Shown one piece after another: positions 7,981 to 17,135 of a DNA stretch of 64,000 nucleotides (the stretch's first letter is position 1; the number at the start of each line of letters is the position of its first letter). Source of the DNA: Rhizobium sp. BK399 (lineage in GTDB: Bacteria > Pseudomonadota > Alphaproteobacteria > Rhizobiales > Rhizobiaceae); the NCBI RefSeq assembly GCF_014194695.1, contig NZ_JACIAH010000001.1, positions 124,001 through 188,000 on the forward strand, given 5' to 3'. The notes below the pieces were generated by a model. The model was not told the origin of the DNA, searched no databases, and saw only the letters and a list, made by a program, of their open reading frames with translations. The translations under genes were made by a program, and so were the position numbers.

Positions 7981-8892
7981 ATGCCCGCAGACAGAACATT
8001 GCGCCTCGGCCCCACAACGACGGCGCTTGTCACACCGTTTCGGGAGGGAGCGGCCGATCTTTCCACGCTGGAGCAACTCGTAGAGTGGCAGATCCAAAGT
8101 GGCGTTGACGGGCTTGCGGTCTGCACACCGACCGGCGAAGGGGCGACGCTCACCAGAAGCGAGCGCGCCGCAGTTATCCTTACCTGCGTCCGGGTTGCCG
8201 CTGGGCGTGTTCCCGTGATTGCAGCAACCGGTACAAATGCGACCGCAAGCACGATCGCCTTGACACGCGATGCCGAAGAACTGGGTGCGGCGGCGGCCCT
8301 CGTCACGCTACCCTACTATTCAAAACCGGGTCAGAAGGGGATCGCCAGTCACTTCGCTCAGCTTGCCTTCGCAACCAGCCTCCCGCTGATCGTCGAGAAC
8401 AATCCGCTCCGCACGGCCATCGATATGACGTTACCGGCGCTGAAAGCCCTCGCCGATATCCCGTCAGTCATCGGCTTTCTCCTTGCCGACGGCAGCGGCG
8501 CTGCACGTGCCCTGCCGCCGGACTGGCGTCAGCGTTTCTTGCTTCTTTCCGATTGCGACGCAACCGCACGATCCTTTCTGAGCACAGGCGGCAGCGGCGT
8601 CATCTCCGCCGGCGCAAACCTGTACCCACGTCTCTATGCGTCGTTGCAGCAGGCGGCCTGCGGCGGCAATCTGCCGGCTGCGCGCTTGCTCGAGGACAGG
8701 TTGGCTCCGCTAACAGCCGTGTTGGGCGCAGATGCAGACCCAGCTGCGATCAAACACGCCCTGCAGACCTTGCGGTTGATTGATCCGGAGGTTCGTCTGC
8801 CACTCCTCGCCGTCGATGCTAACGAGAAGCAGTCGATATCGCAAGCCATGCTGCGCGCTTCCGATGCTCACGATTCGTACTTATCTATATGA
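7981..8892 (+). CDS. DapA-like (dihydrodipicolinate synthase family) protein lacking catalytic residues
   Basis: A 303-residue TIM-barrel protein of the DapA/NanA superfamily. It keeps the TPTGEGATLT phosphate-type loop (about 40-49) and PYYSKP (about 111-116). However, where active members have YNVP it reads ENNP (Glu at residue 139), and where they have the Schiff-base lysine (IGxKE) it reads IGFLLA (Leu at residue 167). Both losses rule out ordinary Schiff-base aldolase chemistry. It follows a 51-residue membrane protein by 7 bases. It could be a regulator, a binding protein or a repurposed enzyme. Confidence 0.75.
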   Translation: MPADRTLRLGPTTTALVTPFREGAADLSTLEQLVEWQIQSGVDGLAVCTPTGEGATLTRSERAAVILTCVRVAAGRVPVIAATGTNATASTIALTRDAEELGAAAALVTLPYYSKPGQKGIASHFAQLAFATSLPLIVENNPLRTAIDMTLPALKALADIPSVIGFLLADGSGAARALPPDWRQRFLLLSDCDATARSFLSTGGSGVISAGANLYPRLYASLQQAACGGNLPAARLLEDRLAPLTAVLGADADPAAIKHALQTLRLIDPEVRLPLLAVDANEKQSISQAMLRASDAHDSYLSI

Positions 8893-8938
8893 TATTTTTA
8901 TATTTTCTCCTATCAAGACCAATGGAAGACGCATGTGG

Positions 8939-8980
8939 GTGCCATTAGCTTCATGCATGTGGCACTGCCCCGAGGGGCAG
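8939..8980 (+). promoter_or_regulatory. Structured leader before the 87-residue protein gene
   Basis: GTGCCA (8939-8944) pairs with TGGCAC (8960-8965), immediately followed by CTGCCCC (8965-8971) and GGGGCAG (8974-8980). Two adjacent stems occupy most of the 111-base gap and end 24 bases before the start codon. The two stems share one base, so they may compete. Confidence 0.4.
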
Positions 8981-9003
8981 AAGACAATTCGAAAGGAAAA
9001 TCG

Positions 9004-9267
9004 ATGCCTTCTCTTCAATCTGCTTTCAAAATCGAGCCTCTCCAACGTCAAAGTTCAGCACGCTTTACCATTGGCCAGGATCGAAACGGTCGCTGGGTCG
9101 TACAGGACCGTCAGGGGCTCGTTGGAGGCGTATTCATCAGCGAGCACGCCGCCCGTCATTTTGCAGCAGACGAGTGTGATCATCACCCCGAGCAGATCTG
9201 CCGCGCAGCCGATGGCATTATCTTGCCGTTCACAGCGCTCGACCGCGGCGACAACGATATCCACTAA
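9004..9267 (+). CDS. Hypothetical small protein (87 aa)
   Basis: A hydrophilic 87-residue protein without signal peptide or membrane span, beginning at an ATG after GAAAGGA. The central RNGRWVVQDRQGLVGGVF suggests a small beta-rich domain; a His/Asp-rich stretch (ADECDHHPEQIC) follows, which might bind a metal. I do not recognise a named family, although proteins of this shape are common in Rhizobiaceae. It has a structured leader and stands as a single gene. Confidence 0.6.
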   Translation: MPSLQSAFKIEPLQRQSSARFTIGQDRNGRWVVQDRQGLVGGVFISEHAARHFAADECDHHPEQICRAADGIILPFTALDRGDNDIH

Positions 9268-9372
9268 TACGACCTTCGCGGCGGCGGGCTGCTGGCTCGC
9301 CGCAAGACGGCAAACGCTTCCTTAACTGCAATGGCCTATGGTGCAGGCAGAGACGAGCCACGCCACAGACCG

Positions 9373-9675
9373 ATGCCGAAACCGAATTTCCGCTTTACCC
9401 ACTACGATCTGAATGAACAGCGCGCCGGGACGATCATCGAGGTGACGTTGAACGCCGTTGCGAACGTGCGCCTGATGACGGCGCCGAACTATCAGCGCTT
9501 TACCGAAGTCCTCGACTTCAAATATGTGGGCGGTGTCGCGCGGAAATCTCCCATCCGCCTTTCCATTCCCGATAGCGGCCACTGGCATCTCGTCGTGGAC
9601 ATGGAAGGCCATCACGGCCTGGCGGAATCGGCCGTAAAGCTCGTCGCGCCTGCGGGGCAGATGCGCGCTTCCTGA
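9373..9675 (+). CDS. DUF1883 domain protein
   Basis: A 100-residue protein of the DUF1883 family, with FTHYDLNEQRAGTIIEVTL near the start, the NVRLMTAPNYQRF strand and the HWHLVVDMEG segment near the end. The domain occurs alone or before TIR-like domains, and has no proven function. I used the ATG at 9373; an ATG at 9331 would add 14 residues not typical for the family. Its stop codon abuts that of the convergent rarA gene (shared TGATCA). Confidence 0.75.
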   Translation: MPKPNFRFTHYDLNEQRAGTIIEVTLNAVANVRLMTAPNYQRFTEVLDFKYVGGVARKSPIRLSIPDSGHWHLVVDMEGHHGLAESAVKLVAPAGQMRAS

Positions 9676-10992
9676 TCAGCGCTGATTGCGCTCTTTCCTG
9701 AGCTTCGCCCACCATTCAAGCCGCTTGCGGATATCCCGTTCGAAACCGCGCTCCGGCGGATCGTAAAAGGTCTGCCGGCCCATCTTCTCCGGGAAATAGT
9801 CCTGGCCGGAAAAGGCGTCCGGTTCATCGTGATCGTAGCGATAGCCCTCGCCGTAACCTTCCCCCTTCATCAGCTTCGTGGGGGCGTTCAGAATATGCTT
9901 CGGCGGCAGGAGCGACCCATTCTGCTTGGCAGCCATCGTCGCAGCCTTGAAGGCCGTGTAGACCGCGTTCGACTTCGGCGCGGTTGCCAGATAAACGCAC
10001 GCCTGCGCCAACGCCAGCTCGCCCTCGGGCGAGCCGAGGTAGTCATAGGCATCCTTCGCGGCATTGCAGATCACTAGCGCTTGCGGATCGGCAAGGCCGA
10101 TGTCCTCGACCGCCATGCGGACGAGACGCCTCCCGAGGTAAAGCGGATCTTCGCCCGCGTCGAACATGCGAGCGAGATAGTAGAGCGCGGCGTCGGGGTC
10201 GGAACCGCGAACAGACTTGTGCAGTGCTGAAATGAGATTGTAGTGGCCATCCTGGGCCTTGTCATAGACGGGCGCGCGGCGCTGTACGATCCGCGTCAGG
10301 CCCTCGGTGTCGAAGGTTTCTGTCTCTCGCGCAGCGCGCCATACCTCCTCGGCAAGCGTCAGCACGGCGCGACCATCCCCGTCTGCCATTCGCAGCAGAC
10401 TTGCCCGCGCATCGTCCGTCAGCGGCAGCGCTTTTCCTTCCGCCGCCTCTGCGCGCTTCAGCAACTCCAGGAGACTGTCATCGTCATGCGACTTGAAGGT
10501 CAGCACACGTGCGCGCGACAGCAACGCCGCGTTCAGTTCGAAAGAGGGATTCTCGGTCGTCGCGCCGACGAGGATGACGGTGCCGTCTTCCATTACCGGA
10601 AGGAAGCTGTCCTGCTGTGCCCTGTTGAAGCGATGGATCTCGTCGACGAAGAGGAGCGTCTGCCGGCCGTCCATCCGACGCAAACGCGCCGCCTCGAATA
10701 CCTTCTTGAGGTCCGCCACACCGGAAAAGATCGCCGATATCTGCTCGAACGCCAGGCCGGCTTCACCCGACAGCAACCGGGCAACGGTCGTCTTGCCGGT
10801 TCCGGGCGGTCCCCAGAAAATCATCGAGCCTAGCGAACCGCTCTCGATCATCCGCCGCAACACGCCGTCCTCTCCGGTCAAATGCTCCTGACCAGTGACC
10901 TCCGAAAGCGAACGTGGCCGCAGGCGATCTGCGAGAGGCCGCCGATTGGCGACCTCTTCAGGAATACGGGGTGCAAAGAGGTCATCGCTCAT
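9676..10992 (-). CDS. rarA: Replication-associated recombination protein A (AAA+ ATPase)
   Basis: A 438-residue AAA+ clamp-loader-like ATPase (RarA/MgsA, Mgs1/WRNIP1 family) that acts at stalled replication forks. The Walker A motif GPPGTGKTT (about 61-69), Walker B LLFVDEIHRFN (about 113-123), sensor 1 VGATTENPSF and the arginine finger region LLSRARVL are all present, followed by the tetramerisation domain. The start overlaps the stop of degP by four bases (ATGA), so the two genes are translationally coupled, an arrangement I have also seen described for related bacteria. Confidence 0.95.
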   Translation of the reverse strand: MSDDLFAPRIPEEVANRRPLADRLRPRSLSEVTGQEHLTGEDGVLRRMIESGSLGSMIFWGPPGTGKTTVARLLSGEAGLAFEQISAIFSGVADLKKVFEAARLRRMDGRQTLLFVDEIHRFNRAQQDSFLPVMEDGTVILVGATTENPSFELNAALLSRARVLTFKSHDDDSLLELLKRAEAAEGKALPLTDDARASLLRMADGDGRAVLTLAEEVWRAARETETFDTEGLTRIVQRRAPVYDKAQDGHYNLISALHKSVRGSDPDAALYYLARMFDAGEDPLYLGRRLVRMAVEDIGLADPQALVICNAAKDAYDYLGSPEGELALAQACVYLATAPKSNAVYTAFKAATMAAKQNGSLLPPKHILNAPTKLMKGEGYGEGYRYDHDEPDAFSGQDYFPEKMGRQTFYDPPERGFERDIRKRLEWWAKLRKERNQR

Positions 10993-12392
10993 CGGAAGAA
11001 CTGTCGGATGCGCTGACCATCGCGCTCGATCTCAACGCGCCAGAAGTTGGGATCTTCGTCGGCGATCGCCGCGAGTTCCTTGGTGGTCTTCACTTCCGCA
11101 CCATTGATCGAAATGATGATGTCCTTGGGCTCAAAGCCGAGACGGGCAGCAAGGGAGTCCTCCGTGACTTCGGAAACCACAACGCCGGTCGATTCCGAGG
11201 GCATGCGCAGTTCGTCCGCGACGCGAGGCGACAGGTTTTCGACCACGGCGCCGGTAAAGGGCGTACGGCCGCCAATCGTGCGCTGATCGCGCGGGGCGGT
11301 CTCAGGGGCTCTGTCGAGCGCAAGGGCGATTTGTTGCTCGCGGCCGTTCTCCACCACAGTCAATTGCACCGATTTGCCGAGACCGGCTGTCGTCAGGCGA
11401 TAGAGAAGCGCGTCCGGGTGCTCGACCGGAATGCCATCGACGGCGGACACGATCTGCCCTGCCTTCAATCCGGCCTTTGCCGCCGGGCTGCCGTCTGTCA
11501 CCTTGACGATGAGGGCGCCGCGCGCCTTGTTGAGCCCGAGCGCTTCGGCAACCTCGGATGTCACCGCATCGAACGTGGCGCCGACATAAGGCCGCTCAAA
11601 CGACTTCACGCCGGCATCGGCCGAGGCGAGGAATACCTTGACGAGATTGGCAGGAATCGCAAAGCCGATACCGTTTGAGCCGCCACCGCGCGAGAAGATC
11701 GCCGTGTTGATGCCGATCAGCTCGCCCTTCATGTTCATCAGCGCGCCGCCGGAATTGCCGGGGTTGATCGACGCGTCAGTCTGGATGAAGAAGCCGAACT
11801 CGTTCTTCACGACCTGGTTGCGCGCCAGGGCCGAAACAATACCGCTCGTGACTGTCTGGCCGACGCCAAATGGGTTGCCAATCGCCAGCACCAGATCACC
11901 GACCTCGACGGCATCGGAATTACCAAGCTGGAGCGTCGGGAAGGTTTCCTTCGTATCGACCTTGAGAACGGCGAGGTCGACCCGGTCGTCTCTCAAGACG
12001 ACCTTGCATGGAAACTCGCGTCCGTCGGAGAGCGCGATCTTGATATCATCTGCGCCTTCCACGACGTGGTTGTTGGTAACGATCGTGCCGTTCGCCTCAA
12101 CGATGACGCCCGATCCCAGTGACGATTGCTTCTCGCTGCGGTTCGGCATCTGCTGGCCGAAGAACTGCTCGAAGAAGGGATCGCCGGCAAAGGGAGATTG
12201 TCGGCGCACCGTCTTCTCGGCATAAACGTTCACCACAGCCCCGGCTGTCTGCTTGACGAGCGGCGCAAAGGAAAGCTGCATTTCCATCTGGCTCTGCGGC
12301 ACGGTCTTCGCGGTTTGAGCGTTGGCGGAAACCGGTAGCGCGATCACCAGAGCCAGGAAAGGCAGGGCTGCGCGCTTCAACAGGTCATGCAT
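10989..12392 (-). CDS. Do-family periplasmic serine protease (DegP/DegQ type)
   Basis: A 467-residue HtrA protease for periplasmic protein quality control. An N-terminal signal peptide (about residues 1-25, ending ANA) is followed by a trypsin-like domain with the triad His in TNNHVVEGAD, Asp in RVDLAVLKV and Ser in NPGNSGGAL, and then two PDZ domains (about 265-360 and 375-465). The length is like DegQ. It lies upstream of and overlaps rarA by four bases. No heat-shock promoter could be confirmed in the 138-base spacer to the divergent gene. Confidence 0.93.
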   Translation of the reverse strand: MHDLLKRAALPFLALVIALPVSANAQTAKTVPQSQMEMQLSFAPLVKQTAGAVVNVYAEKTVRRQSPFAGDPFFEQFFGQQMPNRSEKQSSLGSGVIVEANGTIVTNNHVVEGADDIKIALSDGREFPCKVVLRDDRVDLAVLKVDTKETFPTLQLGNSDAVEVGDLVLAIGNPFGVGQTVTSGIVSALARNQVVKNEFGFFIQTDASINPGNSGGALMNMKGELIGINTAIFSRGGGSNGIGFAIPANLVKVFLASADAGVKSFERPYVGATFDAVTSEVAEALGLNKARGALIVKVTDGSPAAKAGLKAGQIVSAVDGIPVEHPDALLYRLTTAGLGKSVQLTVVENGREQQIALALDRAPETAPRDQRTIGGRTPFTGAVVENLSPRVADELRMPSESTGVVVSEVTEDSLAARLGFEPKDIIISINGAEVKTTKELAAIADEDPNFWRVEIERDGQRIRQFFR

Positions 12393-12530
12393 GGGTATTC
12401 CTTCTGAAATTCTCTTGTGAAGACGTTGTAGCGCCGGACGCTAGAAAGGAAAGAGGGCGGAAGCATGGAAGAATGAGGCAGCTCACGAACTGCTGAACGC
12501 AGTTGCCAAATTGATTCAGGAACGGCTGGT

Positions 12531-12920
12531 ATGCATCTGATATCAAAGCTCAAAGCATGGGCAAAGTCACTGAAGCGTGACATCGTTGCGCTGTGGCTTG
12601 CCGCGCGCGACCCACGTGTCCCTTGGCCTGCCAAGGCTGTCGCCGGTGCGGTCGCGGCCTACGCCCTTTCGCCGGTCGATCTGATCCCCGATTTCATACC
12701 TGTGCTCGGATATCTCGATGATCTGGTGATCGTGCCGCTTGGCATCATGCTGGCCCTTCGCCTCGTTCCAGCTGATGTCATGGAGGACCTGCGCACAAGG
12801 GCGGCAGCGCGCCTCGACCGGCCGTCGAGCCGCCTCGGCTTGATCTTTATCCTTGCCCTATGGGCATGCTGCATCATCTTCGTCGTGACGGCTTTCTCCA
12901 GCCGGATACTCAACAAATAG
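12531..12920 (+). CDS. YkvA-family (DUF1232) membrane protein
   Basis: A 129-residue protein with the DUF1232 signature: PWPAKAVAGAVAAYALSPVD followed by LIPDFIPVLGYLDDLVIVPLG (about 31-71). A C-terminal hydrophobic helix (about 102-122) anchors it in the membrane. The function of the family is unknown. It is divergent from degP and is followed after 13 bases by a small secreted protein, probably in one operon. Confidence 0.85.
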   Translation: MHLISKLKAWAKSLKRDIVALWLAARDPRVPWPAKAVAGAVAAYALSPVDLIPDFIPVLGYLDDLVIVPLGIMLALRLVPADVMEDLRTRAAARLDRPSSRLGLIFILALWACCIIFVVTAFSSRILNK

Positions 12921-12933
12921 GAACCGATGCATA

Positions 12934-13284
12934 ATGAAATCTCGCAAGCTCCCACTCGCAATTGCCGCCCTTGCCCTACTGACGCTGCCGTGTGCGGCGC
13001 AGGCCGCGAGTTTCGATTGCAATGCGAAAGAGCTGAAGCCGGATGAGAAAGCGATCTGCGAGAACCGCGCATTGAACGACGCTGATGTGAAGATGGTCAC
13101 GACCTTTGACCTGCTGTCGGGACTGATGGCGATGGGCTCGCGCGGCACCCTGCAGGACGAACAAACAGCCTGGCTGACGAAGCGTCAGGAATGCGGCTCA
13201 AACGCTGCCTGCATCAAGGCCGCCTACGACGAGCGCCTGAAGCAGCTGGACGAGACCTACAAAAAAATAAACCGGCCGCTTTAA
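12934..13284 (+). CDS. Small secreted LprI/DUF1311-like protein
   Basis: A 116-residue protein with a clear signal peptide (positively charged start, hydrophobic core LPLAIAALALLTLPC, cleavage after AQA at about residue 25). The mature part has four cysteines (FDCNA, AICEN, QECGS, AACIK) and a final helix DERLKQLDETYKKI, resembling the DUF1311 lysozyme-inhibitor-like domain (LprI). A periplasmic role is likely. Its stop codon lies inside the loop of the shared terminator at 13261-13292. Confidence 0.65.
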   Translation: MKSRKLPLAIAALALLTLPCAAQAASFDCNAKELKPDEKAICENRALNDADVKMVTTFDLLSGLMAMGSRGTLQDEQTAWLTKRQECGSNAACIKAAYDERLKQLDETYKKINRPL

Positions 13285-13292
13285 CGGCCGGT
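13261..13292. terminator. Bidirectional terminator between the LprI-like gene and ilvD
   Basis: AACCGGCCG (13270-13278) and CGGCCGGTT (13284-13292) form a 9-bp stem. On the minus strand it is followed by TTATTTTTTT, a strong terminator for ilvD; on the plus strand only a weak T tract follows further on. The stop codon of the plus-strand gene lies in the loop. Confidence 0.8.
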
Positions 13293-13320
13293 TCATGTCT
13301 CGATATTTTTTATCCGGGGC

Positions 13321-15159
13321 TTAGCGGTTGCCAAGGTCGCGAACGGCGCCGCGGTCGGCGCTGGTGGCAAAAGCAGCATACGCCTTCAACGCAGTCGTGA
13401 CGTTGCGTTTGCGCTGTTCGGCCGGATGCCAACCCTTCTCCTCCTGCTCGGCCCGGCGGTTCGCCAGTTCCTTGTCATCGACGCGCAGGCTGATGATGCG
13501 GTTCGGGATGTCGATGTCGATCATATCGCCTCCGCGAACCAGACCGATCGTGCCGCCGTTCGCCGCTTCAGGCGAAACGTGGCCGATCGAGAGACCGGAG
13601 GTGCCGCCCGAGAAGCGACCGTCGGTGATCAGCGCGCAGGCCTTGCCGAGGCCCTTCGACTTCAGGTAGCTCGTCGGATAGAGCATTTCCTGCATGCCGG
13701 GACCGCCCTTCGGGCCTTCGTAGCGGATGACGACGACATCGCCAGCGACGACTTCGTTCGACAGGATCGCCTTCACGGCAGCATCCTGGCTCTCATAGAC
13801 CTTGGCCGGGCCGGAGAATTTCAGGATGGATTCATCGACGCCTGCGGTCTTCACAATGCAGCCGTCGAGCGCCAGATTGCCCTTCAGAACGGCAAGTCCG
13901 CCGTCCTTGGAGAAGGGATGCTCGACGGAACGGATGACGCCCTTTTCGCGGTCGGTATCCAGTTCGTCCCAACGCGCTTCCTGGCTGAAGGCAACCTGGG
14001 TCGGGATGCCGCCGGGGGCCGCGCGGTAAAACTTGCGGACCGTTTCGCTGGTGGTGCGGGTGATATCCCAACGGTCGATCGCATCGCCGAGAGTTTCGGC
14101 ATGGACGGTCGGGCAGTCGCGGTTAAGAAGGCCGCCCTTATCGAGCTCGCCCAGGATCGACATGATGCCGCCAGCGCGATGAACGTCTTCCATGTGGACG
14201 TCACTCTTTGCCGGGGCGACCTTGGAGAGGCACGGAACGCGACGCGACAGCCCGTCGATGTCGGCCATCGTAAAGTCGATCTCGCCTTCGTGTGCGGCCG
14301 CCAGGATGTGCAGGACGGTATTCGTCGAGCCACCCATGGCGATGTCGAGAGCCATGGCATTCTCGAACGCCTGCTTGGAGGCGATCGTGCGCGGCAGGGC
14401 CTTGACGTCGTCCTGCTCGTAGTAACGGCGGGCGAGATCAACGATCAGGTGACCGGCTTCCACGAACAGACGCTTGCGATCGGCGTGCGTTGCCAGCGTC
14501 GAGCCGTTGCCGGGCAGCGACAGCCCGAGCGCTTCGGTTAGGCAGTTCATCGAATTGGCGGTGAACATGCCCGAGCACGAGCCGCAGGTCGGACAGGCAG
14601 AGCGTTCGATGACCTTGACGTCCTCGTCGCTGACCTTGTCGTCGGCAGCGGCAACCATGGCATCGACGAGATCGAGCGCATGGGTCTTGCCGTTCAGCAC
14701 GACCTTCCCGGCTTCCATCGGACCGCCGGAGACAAAGACCGTCGGGATGTTGAGGCGCAGCGAGGCCATCAGCATGCCGGGCGTGATCTTGTCACAGTTC
14801 GATATGCAGACCATGGCGTCTGCGCAGTGGGCGTTGACCATATACTCGACGCTGTCGGCGATCAGTTCGCGCGAGGGCAGCGAATAGAGCATGCCGTCAT
14901 GGCCCATCGCGATACCGTCGTCGACGGCGATCGTGTTGAATTCCTTGGCAACACCACCGGCGGCTTCGATTTCGCGGGCCACGAGCTGGCCGAGATCCTT
15001 CAGGTGGACGTGACCGGGCACGAACTGGGTGAAGGAGTTCACCACCGCAATAATCGGCTTGCCGAAGTCCGAATCCTTCATGCCCGTTGCGCGCCAAAGG
15101 CCGCGCGCACCCGCCATATTGCGGCCGTGGGTCGTGGTTCTGGAACGATAAGCTGGCAT
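13321..15159 (-). CDS. ilvD: Dihydroxy-acid dehydratase
   Basis: A 612-residue enzyme of branched-chain amino acid and pantothenate synthesis, dehydrating 2,3-dihydroxy acids to 2-keto acids. Cluster ligands are visible: Cys in [12 protein letters not shown] (about 121-132) and [18 protein letters not shown] (about 191-208), plus the C-terminal [18 protein letters not shown] motif. The ATG at 15157-15159 (MPAYRSRTT) follows AAGGA; longer versions upstream are unlike the family. The gene is monocistronic, divergent from msrP and ends at a strong terminator. Confidence 0.97.
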   Translation of the reverse strand: MPAYRSRTTTHGRNMAGARGLWRATGMKDSDFGKPIIAVVNSFTQFVPGHVHLKDLGQLVAREIEAAGGVAKEFNTIAVDDGIAMGHDGMLYSLPSRELIADSVEYMVNAHCADAMVCISNCDKITPGMLMASLRLNIPTVFVSGGPMEAGKVVLNGKTHALDLVDAMVAAADDKVSDEDVKVIERSACPTCGSCSGMFTANSMNCLTEALGLSLPGNGSTLATHADRKRLFVEAGHLIVDLARRYYEQDDVKALPRTIASKQAFENAMALDIAMGGSTNTVLHILAAAHEGEIDFTMADIDGLSRRVPCLSKVAPAKSDVHMEDVHRAGGIMSILGELDKGGLLNRDCPTVHAETLGDAIDRWDITRTTSETVRKFYRAAPGGIPTQVAFSQEARWDELDTDREKGVIRSVEHPFSKDGGLAVLKGNLALDGCIVKTAGVDESILKFSGPAKVYESQDAAVKAILSNEVVAGDVVVIRYEGPKGGPGMQEMLYPTSYLKSKGLGKACALITDGRFSGGTSGLSIGHVSPEAANGGTIGLVRGGDMIDIDIPNRIISLRVDDKELANRRAEQEEKGWHPAEQRKRNVTTALKAYAAFATSADRGAVRDLGNR

Positions 15160-15422
15160 TGGTGTATTCCTTGCGTGTCGGAAATCGTCGGCGATGCGGG
15201 ACGCTGAAGCCTCCAGGCTATCGCTGCTTTTGCAATCGTCGTAATGCAAACGGTGTTGGCTGTCACTACCGGGAAGGCCGAAACCGGTACGCCTGCGCTG
15301 CCGGGTGCATCGACCATATACGGTCGGAACAGTGGTTTTGTTACAGACTATTCCATCAAACAGCGTACACAAAAAGTTGGCTTTCCGCAGCCAGGCCAGT
15401 AGGCATAAACAATGATCCAAAG

Positions 15423-15437
15423 ACGCATTCGATGCGT
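15423..15437. promoter_or_regulatory. Inverted repeat upstream of msrPQ
   Basis: ACGCAT (15423-15428), TCG, ATGCGT (15432-15437): a perfect six-base dyad in the 318-base spacer between ilvD and msrP, 41 bases before the msrP start. A candidate operator; no regulator binding this sequence is identified here. I see no gene in the rest of the spacer. Confidence 0.35.
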
Positions 15438-15477
15438 TGAAGGTTTATACCGAGCTCTCGTGCTCAGGAGGTTTCCG

Positions 15478-16425
15478 ATGCCAGCCTATCGTCCCCCCAA
15501 GATCGCCTCCTCGGAGATTACACCGCAGCAGGTTTATCTGAAGCGTCGCGAGTTCCTCGGCGCTGCAACACTAGGCGCCATGGCGCTTTACGGCGCCGGG
15601 AAGGCCAGCGCTGCGGCACTATCGGTCATCGACAGCAAATATACGGTTGACGAGAAGGCGACGCCGCTCAAGGACGTGACGACCTACAACAACTTCTATG
15701 AATTTGGTCTCGATAAGGGTGATCCGTCCGCGCTCTCCGGCGACTTCAAGCCGCTGCCCTGGACAATCAAGGTCGACGGCATGGTCAACAAGCCGGGCAC
15801 GTTCGATATCGAAGCGCTGATGAAGGAATTCCCGATCGAGAACCGCACCTATCGGATGCGCTGCGTCGAGGCGTGGTCGATGGTCATTCCGTGGGACGGC
15901 TTCCCGCTCGCTTCTCTACTCAACAAGGTGGAACCGCTCGGGAGCGCAAAGTACGTCGCCTTCGAAACCGTCGTACGCCCAGACGAGATGCCGGGGCAGA
16001 AGGGCATCTTCCAATCGCTCGACTGGCCTTATGTCGAGGGCCTGCGGCTCGACGAGGCTCGCCACCCGCTGACGCTGCTCGCCGTCGGTCTTTACGGCCA
16101 AACGCTGCCAAACCAGAACGGTGCGCCGATCCGCTTGGTCGTGCCGTGGAAATACGGCTTCAAGGGCATCAAGTCGATCGTTCGGATCACGCTCACTGAC
16201 AAGGAGCCGAAGAACACCTGGCAGGTGACCAATTCGCAAGAATACGGCTTCTACGCCAACGTCAATCCGGAGGTCGATCACCCGCGTTGGAGCCAGGCGA
16301 GCGAACGGCGCATCGGCGAAAGCGGCTTCTTTGGTGCGAGCCGCCACCCCACGCTGCCGTTCAACGGATACGCCGACGAGGTCGCAAGCCTCTATAGCGG
16401 CATGGATCTGCGGAAGAACTTCTGA
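15478..16425 (+). CDS. msrP: Protein-methionine-sulfoxide reductase catalytic subunit MsrP (YedY)
   Basis: A 315-residue periplasmic molybdopterin enzyme that reduces methionine sulfoxide in envelope proteins. The N-terminus carries a Tat signal ([18 protein letters not shown], about 22-39). The cofactor Cys lies in [13 protein letters not shown] (about 125-137), and the sulfite-oxidase-like core continues to the [12 protein letters not shown] motif. The ATG at 15478 has a perfect AGGAGG upstream. The stop overlaps the msrQ start by one base. Confidence 0.95.
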   Translation: MPAYRPPKIASSEITPQQVYLKRREFLGAATLGAMALYGAGKASAAALSVIDSKYTVDEKATPLKDVTTYNNFYEFGLDKGDPSALSGDFKPLPWTIKVDGMVNKPGTFDIEALMKEFPIENRTYRMRCVEAWSMVIPWDGFPLASLLNKVEPLGSAKYVAFETVVRPDEMPGQKGIFQSLDWPYVEGLRLDEARHPLTLLAVGLYGQTLPNQNGAPIRLVVPWKYGFKGIKSIVRITLTDKEPKNTWQVTNSQEYGFYANVNPEVDHPRWSQASERRIGESGFFGASRHPTLPFNGYADEVASLYSGMDLRKNF

Positions 16426-17081
16426 TGGCAGGTTTTTCGTTCAGTCTTCCAAAGCGCTGGCAGTCGGCCTCTGTCTGGGCTCTCTACTCTCTCGGACTGC
16501 TGCCTGCCGCCTGGACCTTCTATCTCGGCGCCACCGATCAGCTTGGCGCTGACCCGGTGAAGACTTTCGAACTGTTCCTCGGCCTCTGGACGATCCGCTT
16601 CCTCATCCTGACGCTGGCCGTCTCGCCCGCGCGCGACCTGCTCGGATGGAACTACCTTCGCTATCGCCGCGCTCTAGGACTTCTGACCTTCTACTACGCC
16701 CTGATGCACTTCACGGTCTACATGGTGCTCGACCAGGCACTCGATTTCTCTGCGGTCGTGAACGATGTGCTAAAGCGGCCCTTCATCATGTTCGGCATGG
16801 CCGGGCTTGCCTTGCTCGTTCCGCTCGCGGTGACGTCCAACAACTTCTCGATCCGTCGCCTCGGCCTGAACTGGGTGCGGCTGCACCGCCTCGTCTACAT
16901 CATCGCCGCCGCTGGTGCCGTGCATTTCGGGCTTTCGACGAAGATCCTCGACCTCGAGCAGTACGTCTACGTCGGCCTGATCATCGTGCTGATCCTCTAC
17001 CGATCATGGCGACCGATCGCGCGCAGCCGCAAACGCGGTCAGGGACGCGAACGCACCCGGGCAGCGGCAACCATCTCGTGA
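16425..17081 (+). CDS. msrQ: Heme-binding membrane subunit MsrQ (YedZ)
   Basis: A 218-residue inner-membrane cytochrome b-type protein that passes electrons from the respiratory chain to MsrP. About six hydrophobic spans are visible, with the ferric-reductase-like histidines (YALMHFTVY about 87-95, LHRLVYIIAAAGAVHF about 148-163). The start overlaps the msrP stop (TGATG), so the subunits are translationally coupled. Confidence 0.93.
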   Translation: MAGFSFSLPKRWQSASVWALYSLGLLPAAWTFYLGATDQLGADPVKTFELFLGLWTIRFLILTLAVSPARDLLGWNYLRYRRALGLLTFYYALMHFTVYMVLDQALDFSAVVNDVLKRPFIMFGMAGLALLVPLAVTSNNFSIRRLGLNWVRLHRLVYIIAAAGAVHFGLSTKILDLEQYVYVGLIIVLILYRSWRPIARSRKRGQGRERTRAAATIS

Positions 17082-17135
17082 TCTTCCACAGGGCTGCGGC
17101 AAGGATCGCCCTCGAGGCGCCGGGCCAGCAACCAG

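Noticed and set aside
15160..15420. Upstream extension of ilvD on the minus strand adding about 87 residues
   Set aside because: The extension has no family similarity, the ATG at 15159 follows AAGGA, and the 612-residue product matches the usual length.
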